From Myxococcaceae bacterium (GTDB lineage: Bacteria > Myxococcota > Myxococcia > Myxococcales > Myxococcaceae), in assembly GCA_016926755.1 (NCBI GenBank), contig JAFGNZ010000081.1, forward strand, positions 1-64,000: a stretch of DNA of 64,000 nucleotides, in the 5' to 3' direction. Under the pieces are notes generated by a model. It did no database searches. It saw only the letters and a list, made by a program, of their open reading frames with translations, and was not told the origin of the DNA. Positions 35,290 to 45,473 of the stretch are shown one piece after another. Position numbers and translations under genes: made by a program. The number at the start of each line of letters is the position of its first letter. Position 1 is the first letter of the stretch.

Positions 35290-37326
35290 CTACTTCAGCG
35301 AGGGGAACGGTCCGAGGACGCCCACCCAGCTCTCGGCGCCGGTCGCCTCGGGATCATTCACGTGGCCCGTGTCGCTCTCGCCGTAGGGGTGCTGGATGAC
35401 GCTCATGAGGTAGCCGTAGCCACCCAGGTCCGGGTACCAGGCCGGAGAGGTCGTCTCCGCGCCATAGGGCGTGGTGAGGATGCGAGTGAGCTTCCGGGTG
35501 ACGAGGTTGTAGGACCAGATGGCGTCGTTCTGGTGGCCGCTGCCGGTGTCCTCGCCGATGACCAGCGTGTTGTAGCCGGGCAGGAAGGCCAGGTTGTCCG
35601 GGTTGGCGACGCCGGTCACGCTGCACGTGTTGCCCGCGTAGGGGCTGCCCGCGACATAGGTCATGGGCACGCCCACGACGACGGGGTACCAGTTGAGGGG
35701 CGCGTAGTTCGACACCAGCTTGCCGTCGGCGTCCGTGTAGGGGCCGACGTTGAGGGCGAAGACACCGCCGCACAGGTTGGTCGCCACGTTGATGTGGTCA
35801 TCCCCGCCCGGCTGCGGCCCCATGCCCTTGGAGATCTCGCTCAGGGAGATGTAGAGCGTCTTCCCGTTGGGATCATAGGTGATGCCCTCTTCCTTGTTCA
35901 GCTCGGTGGTGGCGCCCAGGTAGTTGGCGTAGCGGCGCGTCTCGAGGCGGGAGGCGGCCAGCTCCATGCCGGCCTTGAGCCGGAGGCACTCGAGCGTCAC
36001 CGAGTTGGCGCCGCGCACCGGCTTGAAGCCGGCCGTGGGGCAGGCGTCGGCGTTCGGGGCCTCCGTCTCGAAGATGTCGGCGAAGGTGACGCGCGGGGCG
36101 CTGCCCGCCGGGTGGAGCAGCGCGCGGACCTCGTCGCTCGTCGCGTGGCCCAGGCTGATCCAGTCGATGTCGGCGGTGAAGTTCGGTCCGCCGGCGGGGC
36201 TCGTCTGGTAGGCGCGCATGGCATAGAGCGTGCCCGCGCTCAGATCACCCGCGGTGTCCGCGATGAACATGAAGAGGCCCACGTTCGCGCCGTCGTCGGT
36301 GATCAGGACGGTCTTGTTGTCCGGCATGACGAAGGGCACCTCGATCGAGTGGCGCCCCATGGCGTAGTGCTTCTTCACCGTCGCCGTCCCGTTGCCATCC
36401 ACGGCGGCCTCGACGGCGAAGCCGCTGAAGTAGGGCGAGAACGCCGAGAGGAAGTCGTTGAAGTCCCCATCCGGCACGCCGTCCATGTCGGCGTCCGTGG
36501 TGTCCACGCCAAAGTACTGGGCGGCGAGCTTGAACTCGGGGAAGGTGGGGGAGGAGGCCAGGTTCTTCAGGTCGGCCCAGCTGGTGCGCTCCTGGAGGAA
36601 GCGGGCGTCCACCGGGAACTCCTCGGAGGCCAGGTGCGTGCCCCAGGGAGACTTCGAGCCGGCGCAGGAGTACCAGAAGCCGTCGATGGGCGTCATGTCG
36701 AGGGACTTCGTGGAGACCGCCGAGAGCGCGCCGGTCGCCGGGTCCTGGTTGATGCTCGTGACGAACATCGCGGCGGGGATCGACTCGGTCGAGCTGACCA
36801 TGAAGATCTTGCCGTCGGCCTGGAGGAAGGAGGTGTAGTCGTGGGCGGTGGAGACCACGATCTTGCCCGCGTCATCGCGCAGGGGCTGGCCGGAGGCGGC
36901 CTGCAGGACGTTGAGGCAGGTGGACGGGCTGTTGACCAGATCGCACTGGCGCTCGGGCCGGGCGGGATCCTGGTTGCCACGCAGCAGCGTGTTGAAGCCG
37001 ATGGAGCGCTCGGTGCCGTTGACGTTGACCTTGCTGGAGGCGCGGACGGTGTTCTTCTCCGCGCGGGTCCGAGGGAAGCCCACGTCCTCAAAGGAGAGCC
37101 ACTTGAGGCCGTCTCCCTGGGGGCCCTCGGGGCCCTGGGGGCCGTCGGCGCCGGTGTCACCGGTGGGGCCCTGGGGGCCGTCGGCGCCGGTGTCACCGGT
37201 GGGGCCCTGGGGGCCGTCGGCGCCGTTGGCACCCGGGTCGCCCTTGTCCCCGGTACATGAAGTGAGCGCGAGGGCGCCTGCGAGCAGGACGGCCCGGACG
37301 GAGCGATCCGTTCGAATCTGAGTCAT
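35290..37326 (-). CDS. PhoX-like lipoprotein with a collagen-like N-terminal segment
   Basis: A protein of 678 residues. The lipobox LTSC (Cys24) is followed directly by Gly-X-Y triplets for about 45 residues, including a [12 protein letters not shown] unit repeated exactly. The rest matches the PhoX (DUF839) type: long beta-propeller-like repeats with [16 protein letters not shown] and [16 protein letters not shown]. Classical PhoX enzymes are calcium/iron alkaline phosphatases exported by Tat; this copy has a Sec-lipoprotein signal, so phosphatase activity is uncertain. ATG 37326 has GAGGAG 9 bases upstream; the frame to 37464 is rejected because it would lose the signal. Confidence 0.8.
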   Translation of the reverse strand: MTQIRTDRSVRAVLLAGALALTSCTGDKGDPGANGADGPQGPTGDTGADGPQGPTGDTGADGPQGPEGPQGDGLKWLSFEDVGFPRTRAEKNTVRASSKVNVNGTERSIGFNTLLRGNQDPARPERQCDLVNSPSTCLNVLQAASGQPLRDDAGKIVVSTAHDYTSFLQADGKIFMVSSTESIPAAMFVTSINQDPATGALSAVSTKSLDMTPIDGFWYSCAGSKSPWGTHLASEEFPVDARFLQERTSWADLKNLASSPTFPEFKLAAQYFGVDTTDADMDGVPDGDFNDFLSAFSPYFSGFAVEAAVDGNGTATVKKHYAMGRHSIEVPFVMPDNKTVLITDDGANVGLFMFIADTAGDLSAGTLYAMRAYQTSPAGGPNFTADIDWISLGHATSDEVRALLHPAGSAPRVTFADIFETEAPNADACPTAGFKPVRGANSVTLECLRLKAGMELAASRLETRRYANYLGATTELNKEEGITYDPNGKTLYISLSEISKGMGPQPGGDDHINVATNLCGGVFALNVGPYTDADGKLVSNYAPLNWYPVVVGVPMTYVAGSPYAGNTCSVTGVANPDNLAFLPGYNTLVIGEDTGSGHQNDAIWSYNLVTRKLTRILTTPYGAETTSPAWYPDLGGYGYLMSVIQHPYGESDTGHVNDPEATGAESWVGVLGPFPSLK
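37129..37225. repeat. 36-base tandem repeat encoding the collagen-like stretch
   Basis: Two exact 36-base copies (37129-37164 and 37165-37200) and about 25 bases of a third (37201-37225) lie inside the PhoX gene. Each unit encodes 12 residues of Gly-X-Y triplets on the minus strand. Exact DNA repeats suggest recent slippage or expansion, and copy number may vary between strains. Confidence 0.9.
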
Positions 37327-37456
37327 TGCGATGAGCTCCTCTACCGGATTGGAGAGGGTGGGGAGGCTATCCGGTGAGGCGCACTCTCTGGAATCCAGGT
37401 GGCGGCTTTTTGATGGTCTTGTCATTTCTTCGTGACGACAGAGCCGGGGGCGGATC

Positions 37457-39223
37457 TCACCCACGCTCGCCCGGGGCCGGTGGCTGCTGCGTGCGGCGCT
37501 CGAACATGAACGCGCTGGTGCGCGTGCTGGCGGCCAGCTCCTTGACCTTCTTCTTCAGCGAGGCCGCCAGGCCGGAGAGTGACGCCGGGTGCAGGCCGTC
37601 GCCCATCTTCCGGCTGTCCAGCGCCGCCAGGCTCAGCGTCACCGGCGCCACCTGCACGCTCGTGCCCTTGCGATCCGTGGCCTCGAAGTAGCCGCGCTCC
37701 AGATCCCCCGCGTCGAACAGCGAGCGCTTCTCCTCATCGAAGCGCCGGCAGATGGACTCGAGCGCCGCGGGCTTCACCTCACCCGGACACACGATCACGA
37801 AGTCGTCCCCGCCCACGTGCCCCAGCTGGCTCCCGGACGGCAGCAGGTGCAGGCTCTCCGAGAGCACGCGGGCCGTGAGCCGGATGAGCTTGTCCCCCTG
37901 CGGGAAGCCGTAGTGATCGTTGTACTCCTTGAAGTGATCCAGATCCGCGTAGATGACCGTGAACCCGGGGCCCTGGAGCGCCTGTCGGATCCACCGCTCG
38001 ATCATCCGGCTCCCCGGCAGGTGCGTGAGCGGGTTGGCCCCCGTGGCCGCGCGCACCTCCAGCTCCGTGGCCCGGGCGATGAGCTGCTTCATCGTCACCG
38101 TGCCCAGGAAGCGCCCCTGCGCATCGATCACCACCACCGGATCATAGAGGGCCTCCGGCGCGCGCTCCATGGCCACCTTCGCCAGCGCCGTGATGGCCAG
38201 GGTGTCCTCCACCGCCAGCGGGCGCTCGTTGAATGCCAGCTCCGAGGATTGCCGTGTCACCAGCGCCCGAGGCTTCTCGCCCTCGACGATCACCACGTGA
38301 TCCATGCCCGGCGTGCGGCTGAAGAGCCGCTCCAGCTCCTCGCTCGGCATCCCCGCATCCACGCAGAGGCGGCGGATGACGATGCCGCCCACGGTCTCGT
38401 CGTCCTCGTGCTTCTGGGCGTGGAGCTCACGGATGGCGTCGCGGCGGCGCAGCTCGAACTCCTGGGAGGGGCGAGGCGGATCGCTCGCCGGGCGCGCCAC
38501 CAGGAAGCCCTGCGCGTGGCGCAGGCCCAGGCGCAGGAGCACGGCCAGCTCGTCCCAGCTCTCCACGCCCTCGGCGATGAGGGTGCTGTCCACGCTGGAG
38601 GCGAAGGCGACCAGGGACTTCACCAGGTGCTGCCGGTAGCCGTGCCGGTGGATGTCCCGCACGAGCGCCTGATCCAGCTTGATGAAGTGCGGCGCGCTGT
38701 GCACCAGCGTCACCAGCCCCGAGTGTCCCGCGCCGAAGTCGTCCAGCGCGATGCCGAAGCCGTGGCCCATGTACTGGCGCGTGAGCCGCTGGAGCTGCTC
38801 CGAGTCCGCGAAGGTGCTCGTCTCGGTGATCTCCAGGACGATCTGGCGAGGGCTCATCCCATGGCGCGCGAGCAGCTCCAGCGTGGAGCCATCTCCGAAG
38901 CGCGGATCGCTCAGCACGTCCGGCCCCACGTTGAGGAAGAAGGGGACGCGCCGCTCCTCGATCGGCAGGCGGGAGATGCGCCGGACGGCCGCCGTCCAGC
39001 ACGCTCGCTCCAGCTCCCAGGAGACGCCCTCCACCCGGGCCCTGCTGAAGAGCACATGCGGCGCCTGCGCGGGGCCCATCCCCCGGGAGAGCACCTCGTA
39101 CCCGATGGCCTCTCCGGTCATCAGGTCCACGATGGGCTGGAAAACGGAGGCGATTCGAGGCTCATCACCGTTCCAGAGCCAGGCAGGTGGCTCGGCGGCA
39201 CCGCTGGGCGGGGACAGGCTCAT
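37457..39223 (-). CDS. EAL - CBS - GGDEF-like c-di-GMP signalling protein
   Basis: A cytoplasmic protein of 588 residues. The EAL-type domain (about 20-260) has most catalytic residues: the motif is E-V-L-S-R-G in place of EAL, and then EITE, DDFGAG, IKLD and AEGVE are seen. A CBS pair (about 290-410) follows, then a GGDEF-type domain with Y-A-D-L-D-H-F-K and a degenerate signature GGDDF in place of GG[D/E]EF. The phosphodiesterase site therefore looks usable, whereas cyclase activity is doubtful. The order EAL-CBS-GGDEF is a known architecture in which CBS and GGDEF act as nucleotide sensors. Start ATG 39223. It is followed by the PhoX gene, 130 bases away. Confidence 0.9.
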   Translation of the reverse strand: MSLSPPSGAAEPPAWLWNGDEPRIASVFQPIVDLMTGEAIGYEVLSRGMGPAQAPHVLFSRARVEGVSWELERACWTAAVRRISRLPIEERRVPFFLNVGPDVLSDPRFGDGSTLELLARHGMSPRQIVLEITETSTFADSEQLQRLTRQYMGHGFGIALDDFGAGHSGLVTLVHSAPHFIKLDQALVRDIHRHGYRQHLVKSLVAFASSVDSTLIAEGVESWDELAVLLRLGLRHAQGFLVARPASDPPRPSQEFELRRRDAIRELHAQKHEDDETVGGIVIRRLCVDAGMPSEELERLFSRTPGMDHVVIVEGEKPRALVTRQSSELAFNERPLAVEDTLAITALAKVAMERAPEALYDPVVVIDAQGRFLGTVTMKQLIARATELEVRAATGANPLTHLPGSRMIERWIRQALQGPGFTVIYADLDHFKEYNDHYGFPQGDKLIRLTARVLSESLHLLPSGSQLGHVGGDDFVIVCPGEVKPAALESICRRFDEEKRSLFDAGDLERGYFEATDRKGTSVQVAPVTLSLAALDSRKMGDGLHPASLSGLAASLKKKVKELAASTRTSAFMFERRTQQPPAPGERG

Positions 39224-39412
39224 GCCTGGAAGATGTAACGGATGCCTCTGACCGCCCCACGCCTGCCGGGTGAGCGCCGCGCAACAAACCTGTGCCGGGA
39301 GCGTTGCGGCCGAGCGCTGGAGTGTTCGGTATGCAAAGCAAGGCCGTGAGCGGGCGCTCGCTTCCCAGGCCCGCCTGCCGGGGCCCGTGAGCTCCAGCTC
39401 CTGGAGTGGGGA

Positions 39413-40654
39413 TCAGGACTCGCGCTGGGGCAGCGAGGTGCTGGAGGCCTGTGGGGCTTCGCTGATCGGAGAGACCGGGGCCATGCTCTCCGCCGCCGAG
39501 GGGGCCATGGGCGGAGGCTCGGTCTGGGCGAGCGTCGCCTGGGCCGCCACCGCGTCCATCATCTGACCCTCCTCGAGCTGGGAAGTGGAGAGCGCCCGGA
39601 AGCGGCGGGTCAGCGCCGAGAGCTCCGCGGCCTTCATCTGCGCGTGCCCGCTGCGCAGCGACAGCAGCGCCACGCGGGCCCGATCGAGCTGTGCCACCTG
39701 CGCCCGCAGCCGCGCGAGGATGCGCTCCCGGCGCTGCTTGAGCTCTCCCAGCCGCTCCATCTCCTCGCCCAGCGAGGCCGCGGCGGACTCGAGCTGCCTG
39801 CGCGCCACCGCGTCAGTGCTCGCCTTCGCGGCCCGGAGCAGCTCTTCCCGCTCGGTCTGGAGCTCCGTCTGGGCGCGCTCCTCGAGCTGGGTCTCCACGT
39901 CCGCCCACTCCGAGGCCAGCTCCACGGCGTCTCGCGTCATCTTCGCCAGCGTCCGGGCCAGCTCCTCGCGGGCAGGCTCACGGGGGAGCTGCGCCAGCGA
40001 CTGGCCGCACTGCCGATAGAGGGTCAGCGCCCGCTGGGCCAGGGTGTGGAAGTCGCCCGAGAGCCGGGGCAGCAGCTCCTCGCAGCGGGCCTCCACGGGA
40101 TCCGAGGCGAGCGCCAGGTGCGCGGCCACGGAGCTGAGCCCCACGAAGAGGCCGACGATCGCGCCGGCCGCGCTCGCGGCCAGGAGCACCGGGGTGGCCA
40201 GTTCCGCCAGCCGCGTGGCGAGGATGCGAGCCACCTCCACGCCGCCCAGGGTGAGCCCGGCGCACAGGCTCGCGCCGAGCAGGTAGTTGATGAGGGTGGG
40301 GCGCCGCTCGCCCACCTGGCCCTCCTCGCCGCGCTCGTTGAGGTGGGCACGGACCAGCAGGGCCCCGGCCGCCGCGGCGCTCAGGCCCGCGGTCCACGCG
40401 GGGGCCATGCCCAGGGCGTAGGGCAGGGCGGGCAGCAACACGCCCAGGCCCGAGAGCAGGAGGCGATCCCACCTGTCCCCTCGCGCCACGGCCAGCACGG
40501 TGCCGGCGATGACGAGGTAGGCCAGGGGCAGGGGCCATCCGACCTTGAGCGTGGCCAGGTGCAGCAGGCCGGCGCCGGCTCCGGCGGCGAGGGCGCGGGA
40601 GACATTTCGCTCGAAAGCTTCGCGGTGGTGGAGCTGCAGGACTGTGGCGGACAT
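39413..40654 (-). CDS. Membrane protein with C-terminal coiled coil, unknown function
   Basis: A protein of 413 residues. The first 190 residues contain about six membrane segments (hydrophobic blocks near 20-45, 50-90, 120-145 and 150-185). From about 200 to 370 the sequence is a charged, heptad-like coiled coil rich in Glu, Arg, Leu and Ala. A short Pro/Ala/Ser tail ends the protein. No domain family is recognised. It starts at ATG 40654; the open frame from 40747 overlaps the divergent reductase gene. Same direction as the EAL gene, 189 bases upstream of it, so cotranscription is possible but not assured. Confidence 0.65.
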   Translation of the reverse strand: MSATVLQLHHREAFERNVSRALAAGAGAGLLHLATLKVGWPLPLAYLVIAGTVLAVARGDRWDRLLLSGLGVLLPALPYALGMAPAWTAGLSAAAAGALLVRAHLNERGEEGQVGERRPTLINYLLGASLCAGLTLGGVEVARILATRLAELATPVLLAASAAGAIVGLFVGLSSVAAHLALASDPVEARCEELLPRLSGDFHTLAQRALTLYRQCGQSLAQLPREPAREELARTLAKMTRDAVELASEWADVETQLEERAQTELQTEREELLRAAKASTDAVARRQLESAAASLGEEMERLGELKQRRERILARLRAQVAQLDRARVALLSLRSGHAQMKAAELSALTRRFRALSTSQLEEGQMMDAVAAQATLAQTEPPPMAPSAAESMAPVSPISEAPQASSTSLPQRES

Positions 40655-40724
40655 CGGGACTCCGACGCGGCGAGCGAGAGAAAGGTTCCCCCTGGAACGC
40701 ATGGGGGAATAAAAAGGTCTTTGG

Positions 40725-41750
40725 ATGACGACCTCCGCCTTCCCCAAGACGATGCGAGCGCTGTGCCTGACGGCCTACGACGGTCGGCCGGAGTCGCTGC
40801 AGGTGACGGAGATGCCCGTGCCGAAGCCCGCGGCGGGGCAGGTGCTGGTGCGAGTGGCGGCCGCTCCCATCAACCCCTCGGATCTGATGTTCGTTCGTGG
40901 ACTCTACGGGGTGAAGAAGGCGCTGCCCGCGGTGCCGGGCTTCGAGGGCAGCGGGACGGTGGTGGCGGCCGGGAGCATCGCGGGGCGGCTCCTGGTGGGG
41001 CGGCGGGTGGGATGTGTGCCGGCGCCAACCATGGACGGGACGTGGGCCGAGTACGTGGTGGTGCCGCTGGGGCAGTGCATCCCACTGCTGCCGCGGATCA
41101 GCGATGAGCAGGGCGCCAGCTTCTTCGTCAACCCGTTCTCGGCGTGGGCGCTGATGGAGCTGGCGCGCCGGGGGAAGCACCGGGCGTTGGTGCAGAGCGC
41201 GGCGGCGAGCACGCTGGGGCGCATGCTGCAGAAGCTGGCGCGCAAGGAGAAGCTCACGCTGGTGAACGTGGTGCGCCGGGCGGAGCAGGAGGAGATGCTG
41301 CGCAAGCTGGGGGCGGAGCACGTGGTGAACAGCAGCGAGCCGGAGTTCGCGGAGCGGCTGCGGCTCATCTGCCACGAGCTGGGGGTGACGCTGGCGTTCG
41401 ACGCGGTGGCGGGGCCGATGACGGGGCAGCTGGCCGGGGCGCTGGTGGATGGGGGCACGGTGATCGTCTACGGCGGCCTCTCCGAGCAGGAGTGCCGCAT
41501 CCACCCGAAGGAGTTCATCTTCCACCGCAAGAAGGTGGAGGGCTTCTGGCTGTCGGAGTTCTTCAAGGGGCGCTTCGGGAAGGATCAGCTCCGGGCGCTG
41601 GTGGAGGTGCCCACGCTGCTGGGCAAGGATCTCGAGACGCCCATCCGCGCGAGGCTGCCGCTGGAGTCCGCGGGGGAGGCGCTGAGCATCGCCGCCTCGG
41701 ACATGACGGCGGGCAAGGTGCTCTTCACGCCGAACGCCACGAAGCGCTGA
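40725..41750 (+). CDS. MDR-superfamily NAD(P)H-dependent oxidoreductase (zinc-free)
   Basis: A protein of 341 residues of the medium-chain dehydrogenase/reductase type. The GroES-like half contains P-I-N-P-S-D and V-P-G-F-E-G-S-G-T-V, typical of quinone reductases and enoyl-thioester reductases. The Rossmann half carries S-A-A-A-S-T-L-G where AAxGGVG is usual, a loop change that may affect cofactor preference. Zinc ligands are absent, which excludes the classical alcohol dehydrogenases. The substrate is unknown. It is divergent from the coiled-coil gene by 70 bases. Confidence 0.88.
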   Translation: MTTSAFPKTMRALCLTAYDGRPESLQVTEMPVPKPAAGQVLVRVAAAPINPSDLMFVRGLYGVKKALPAVPGFEGSGTVVAAGSIAGRLLVGRRVGCVPAPTMDGTWAEYVVVPLGQCIPLLPRISDEQGASFFVNPFSAWALMELARRGKHRALVQSAAASTLGRMLQKLARKEKLTLVNVVRRAEQEEMLRKLGAEHVVNSSEPEFAERLRLICHELGVTLAFDAVAGPMTGQLAGALVDGGTVIVYGGLSEQECRIHPKEFIFHRKKVEGFWLSEFFKGRFGKDQLRALVEVPTLLGKDLETPIRARLPLESAGEALSIAASDMTAGKVLFTPNATKR

Positions 41751-41754
41751 GCGC

Positions 41755-42231
41755 TCAGCTCTTGGTGCGGGAGATGGGGCCGACCTTGCCCTTCGTCACC
41801 TTCAGGTAGTCCGCCGGGGATAGGAGGATCTGCGTCCCCCGCACGCCCGCGGACACCGAGATCACGTCGTACAGCTCCACCAGCTCGTCCACGAAGACGG
41901 GGTACTCCTTCTTGCCGCCCAGCGCCGTCACGCCGCCTCGGATGTAGCCCGTCAGCGGCTGCAGCTCCTTGAGCGGCACCGTGTCCACCTTCCGGTCCCC
42001 GCTCAGCTTCGCCAGCGCCTTCAGATCCAGCTCCGCATCGGCCGCCACCACCGCCATGATCACCCCGCTGCGATCCCCCCGCGCCACCAGCGTCTTGAAG
42101 ACCTGCTCCGGCGGCAGCCCCACCTTCGCGGCGACCGTCTCCGCGGAGAGATCCTCCGGATCCACCTCGTACTCGCGCAGCTCGTACTGGATGCCGAGCG
42201 TGTCCAGCAGGCGTGCGGCGTTCGTCTTCAC
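41755..42231 (-). CDS. ybaK: YbaK-type Cys-tRNA(Pro) deacylase
   Basis: A protein of 158 residues of the YbaK/ProX editing family, the standard length. It shows the family blocks [16 protein letters not shown], the central A-D-A-E-L-D-L-K and the [11 protein letters not shown]-x-K-K motif near the active-site pocket. It removes cysteine wrongly charged on proline tRNA. The start is GTG 42231, only 4 bases after the purK stop, so it is the third gene of the purE-purK-ybaK operon. Confidence 0.92.
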   Translation of the reverse strand: MKTNAARLLDTLGIQYELREYEVDPEDLSAETVAAKVGLPPEQVFKTLVARGDRSGVIMAVVAADAELDLKALAKLSGDRKVDTVPLKELQPLTGYIRGGVTALGGKKEYPVFVDELVELYDVISVSAGVRGTQILLSPADYLKVTKGKVGPISRTKS

Positions 42232-42235
42232 GGCG

Positions 42236-43372
42236 TCACATCCCCAGGGCCTGCGAGGCTGCCTTCACCCGCGCCAGCGCCTCCTCGGGCGTGGCGCCCA
42301 CCGCCGACAGGTGCCCCATCTTCCGGCCCTTGCGCGCGTCTCGCTTGCCGTACAGGTGCAGCCGGACGCCCGGCATCGCCAGCACCTGCTCGAAGCGGGG
42401 GCCACCCTCGCGCAGCCACAGATCGCCCAGCAGGTTCACGATCGCCGCCGGGCGCACCACCTCCACCGAGCCGAGCGGCAGGTTGCACACCGCGCGCACC
42501 GCCTGCTCGAACTGGCTGGTGAGGCAGGCCACCTCCGTCGCGTGGAAGCTGTTGTGCGGACGCGGCGCCAGCTCGTTCACCAGCAGCCGCCCATCCTTGA
42601 GCAGGAACAGCTCCACCACCAGCAGCCCCTCCACCTGGAGCGCGTTCGCCAGGCCACGGCCGATCTCCATGGCACGCGTAACCACCTCCGGAGGCAGCGG
42701 TCCGGGCAGCAGCGACCACGCGAGGATCCGCTCCTCGTGATGGTTGAAGGCAGGCGGATACACCACCGTCTCGCCTCGCGGGCTGCGCGCCACCAGCACC
42801 GACAGCTCGGCCTCCAGGTCCAGCGCGGCCTCCGCCACCACCGCGCGCTCGCCCAGCTCGCGCCACGCCTGGGCCGCCTCCTTCGCGGCCTTCACCTGCA
42901 CCTGTCCACGCCCGTCGTAGCCACCCTCGCAGGACTTCACGAAGCACTTCCCGCCCAGCGCCTCCACCGCCGCGCCGAGCTCCACCGCGCCGCCCAGCTC
43001 GCGCCACGGGCCCAGCGGGAACCCGCTCTTCGCCAGCCACGCCTTCTGCCGCCCGCGGTGCTGCACCATCTCCAGCACCGCGGCCGAGGGGCGCAGCGGC
43101 ACATGCTCGGCCACGGCCCGCAGGGTGGGCAGGGGGATCTTCTCGATCTCCAGCGTCACCACATCACAAGCGCGCGCGAGCTGGGCCGCGGCCTTCGCGT
43201 CACCGAAGTCGGCCGTGTAGCACTGATCCACCACCCAGCGCGCCGGGCACGCCGGATCCGGATCCAGCGCCTGCACCTGGAAGCCCAGCGTGCGCGCCGA
43301 CAGCGCCATCATCCGGCCCAGCTGCCCGCCGCCCAGGATGCCGATCGTCCCTCCAGGCAGGATGGTCTTCAC
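42236..43372 (-). CDS. purK: N5-carboxyaminoimidazole ribonucleotide synthase
   Basis: A protein of 378 residues of the ATP-grasp PurK family. It opens with [11 protein letters not shown] and has [14 protein letters not shown] for ATP binding and the E-L-A-P-R-P-H-N-S motif. It condenses AIR, bicarbonate and ATP to N5-CAIR in purine synthesis. The E-I-E segment of most PurK proteins is present as L-E-I-E-K-I. The start is GTG 43372, overlapping the purE stop by four bases (GTGA), which explains why the frame appears open further upstream. Confidence 0.97.
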   Translation of the reverse strand: MKTILPGGTIGILGGGQLGRMMALSARTLGFQVQALDPDPACPARWVVDQCYTADFGDAKAAAQLARACDVVTLEIEKIPLPTLRAVAEHVPLRPSAAVLEMVQHRGRQKAWLAKSGFPLGPWRELGGAVELGAAVEALGGKCFVKSCEGGYDGRGQVQVKAAKEAAQAWRELGERAVVAEAALDLEAELSVLVARSPRGETVVYPPAFNHHEERILAWSLLPGPLPPEVVTRAMEIGRGLANALQVEGLLVVELFLLKDGRLLVNELAPRPHNSFHATEVACLTSQFEQAVRAVCNLPLGSVEVVRPAAIVNLLGDLWLREGGPRFEQVLAMPGVRLHLYGKRDARKGRKMGHLSAVGATPEEALARVKAASQALGM

Positions 43373-43866
43373 GAGAGCTCCCGATCCCGCAGCACCTCGT
43401 CGGTGCGGGCCTGACGCCAGGCGGCCAGCCGCGCGCGCAGCTCCGGGTACTTGAGGGCGAGGATGGAGGCGGCGTGCAGCGCGGCGTTGGCCGCCCCCGG
43501 CTTGCCAATGGCCTGCGTCCCGACAGGCACCCCCTTGGGCATCTGCACGATGGACAGCAGCGCGTCGAAGCCGTTGAGCACCGTGGTGGGCATGGGCACC
43601 CCCAGCACGGGCAGCAGCGTCTTGCTCGACACCATGCCGGGCAGGTGGGCGGCGCCTCCGGCCGCCGCGATGATGACCGACAGCCCCCGAGCCTCCGCCG
43701 TGGACGCGTACTCCATCATCCAGTCCGGCGTGCGGTGGGCCGACACCACCCGCACCTCGTGGGGAATGCCCAGCTCGGTGAGGATCTCGATCGCCGGGCG
43801 CAGGTGCTCGAGGTCGCTCTTGCCGCCCATGATGACCCCGACCCAAGGGGTGTCCGCGCTCGCCAT
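43369..43866 (-). CDS. purE: N5-CAIR mutase
   Basis: A protein of 165 residues of class I PurE, catalysing N5-CAIR to CAIR. The signatures [27 protein letters not shown] and G-V-P-M are complete. I use ATG 43866 (GGAGG ten bases upstream), which begins just before the conserved core; the frame to 43938 adds unconserved residues. It opens the purE-purK-ybaK operon, following the terminator hairpin of the VWA gene. Confidence 0.97.
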   Translation of the reverse strand: MASADTPWVGVIMGGKSDLEHLRPAIEILTELGIPHEVRVVSAHRTPDWMMEYASTAEARGLSVIIAAAGGAAHLPGMVSSKTLLPVLGVPMPTTVLNGFDALLSIVQMPKGVPVGTQAIGKPGAANAALHAASILALKYPELRARLAAWRQARTDEVLRDRELS

Positions 43867-43972
43867 GCCTGTCGCGCCTCCTGTGTACGCTCCCGCCGAA
43901 GGCAGGAGGAACGCGGAGATAGGGCCGGGGGATTCCACCGGTCAACCGGAGAATCGCGCCCCCTCAAATGCA

Positions 43973-44002
43973 GAGGGCCCCGCCGTCGCCAGCGGAGCCC
44001 TC
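43973..44002 (-). terminator. Terminator-like hairpin after the VWA gene
   Basis: GAGGGC-C-CCGC (43973-43983) pairs with GCGG-A-GCCCTC (43992-44002) around an 8-base loop, with one C/A mismatch. It lies 32 bases downstream of the VWA gene stop and is followed on the minus strand by GCATTTGAGG, which has a short T run. Confidence 0.55.
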
Positions 44003-44034
44003 GCCCGGGTGCCTGCCGGGGCGCCCTGTTCAGC

Positions 44035-45471
44035 TCAGTACGTGGAGCCCAGGCGCCCGAAGTCCTTGAGCGCCTTCGCCTTGGACTTCTTCACCGCCGT
44101 GTTCACCTGCTCCGCGCTCTGCGCCTGCTCGTACTCTTCGTAGGCCGCCTGCTGCTCGGCCATGTCCGCGGCCACCGCCGGAGCGCCCGCCACCGAGGCC
44201 GCCTCGTTGAACATCACCTGGTTCTGCTGGATGAGCTGCCGGGCCTCGTCCCGGCGGCCCACCTTCAGGGCCTCCGCGGCCTTCTGGAGGTTGGCCGCGC
44301 TGCGCGCACGCACCGCGAACACCGTGGCCTCCTTGTCCTGCCGCGCCGCCACCTCCTCGTGGCGGTCCGTCACCATCGCCGACAGGCTGGCCGCGCTCTC
44401 CACCGTCCCGTTCTTCAGCAGATCCGTGTACGCCAGCTTCAGCCCCGTCACGCTCACCGCCTGGCCCACGGCCGCGCCCCTCACCGTCACCCGCGCCACC
44501 ACGCGCTCCGTCTGCCCCGCGGAGAAGTCCGGCATCGCCACGCGCACCGTGCTCCCGGCCTGGTGGGCCCGGTAGCCCAGCACCTCGCCCAGCGTCACGC
44601 CCGCGGGCAGCTCGAAGGACAGCTCCACGTTGCGCGCCACCTGCGTGGTGGCCTGCTGCAGATCCTTCTGGAAGATGTTGGCCAGCCGGGCCGCGTCCTC
44701 CAGGAAGCCGTACGCGCCCGCGCCGTACTCGGCGAACGCCTGCATCAGGTCCTCGTTGAAGTCCGTGCCCACGCCGAGGGAGCTCACCGTGACGCCCTCG
44801 GCGCGGATGTCCTTCACCACGCGCTTGAGGCGCTCCTCGTCCGTCACCCCCTCGGTGGGCTGCCCGTCGCTGATGAGGATGATGCGGTTGACCTGGTACT
44901 GGCTGCGCGCGGTGTTCACCTGGTGCTGCCCCGTCGTCAGGCCCGCGCTGATGTTGGTGCCGCCCTCGTCCCAGATGCCCTCGATGTACTCCAGCATCCG
45001 CGCCCGGTTGGAGGCGGTGGCCGGCATGCTCGGCAGGCTCTTCACGTCCGAGCCGTAGTGGACGATGGCCAGCCGATCCTCCTCCCGCATCAGCCCCACC
45101 AGGTGCCGCGCGGCCTGCTTGGCCTGCGCCAGCTTGTAGCCGCTCATGGAGCCGGACCGGTCAATCACCAGCGCCAGGTTCACCGCGCTGCGCCGCGAGC
45201 CCGGCACCTCCGCCCCCGTCACGTCCACCGTGACGAACTCATCCGTGCTCCCCGGCGTGATGTACGGGTGCGACAGCCGGCTCGTCATCGTCAGCGAGCC
45301 ATTCGAGGCGCTGGCCGGAGGTGTAGGCGGAGGAGGGGGAGTGGGGGGAACGGGGGTGGCGATGTGGGGCGTGGGCGGCGGGGGAGGGGACACCACGCGC
45401 GGCATACCCAACACCAGGGCCACGAGCGCGAGCGCGCCGGCCAGGGCCAGGAAGGTGAACGTCTTGTTCAT
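44035..45471 (-). CDS. Secreted or anchored VWA-domain protein
   Basis: A protein of 478 residues. An N-terminal signal/anchor helix (about 7-23) precedes a Pro-rich linker (28-55), then a VWA domain with a complete MIDAS motif D-R-S-G-S (Asp104, Ser106, Ser108), a G-G-T-N-I-S threonine and the L-I-S-D-G-Q-P-T-E-G aspartate. A beta-sandwich part and a helical, Ala/Gln-rich tail close the protein. VWA/MIDAS proteins bind partners in a metal-dependent way, so an adhesion or complex-assembly role is inferred. It is 81 bases downstream of cglC on the same strand, which suggests the two may be linked. Confidence 0.85.
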   Translation of the reverse strand: MNKTFTFLALAGALALVALVLGMPRVVSPPPPPTPHIATPVPPTPPPPPTPPASASNGSLTMTSRLSHPYITPGSTDEFVTVDVTGAEVPGSRRSAVNLALVIDRSGSMSGYKLAQAKQAARHLVGLMREEDRLAIVHYGSDVKSLPSMPATASNRARMLEYIEGIWDEGGTNISAGLTTGQHQVNTARSQYQVNRIILISDGQPTEGVTDEERLKRVVKDIRAEGVTVSSLGVGTDFNEDLMQAFAEYGAGAYGFLEDAARLANIFQKDLQQATTQVARNVELSFELPAGVTLGEVLGYRAHQAGSTVRVAMPDFSAGQTERVVARVTVRGAAVGQAVSVTGLKLAYTDLLKNGTVESAASLSAMVTDRHEEVAARQDKEATVFAVRARSAANLQKAAEALKVGRRDEARQLIQQNQVMFNEAASVAGAPAVAADMAEQQAAYEEYEQAQSAEQVNTAVKKSKAKALKDFGRLGSTY

Positions 45472-45473
45472 GG

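Noticed and set aside
37129-37225. Tandem repeats as a possible CRISPR array
   Set aside because: Repeats abut with no spacers and are in frame with a collagen-like coding sequence.
37300-37326. GTTCGAATC word resembling a tRNA T-loop
   Set aside because: It lies in the PhoX signal-peptide coding region, and no acceptor or anticodon stems fit around it.
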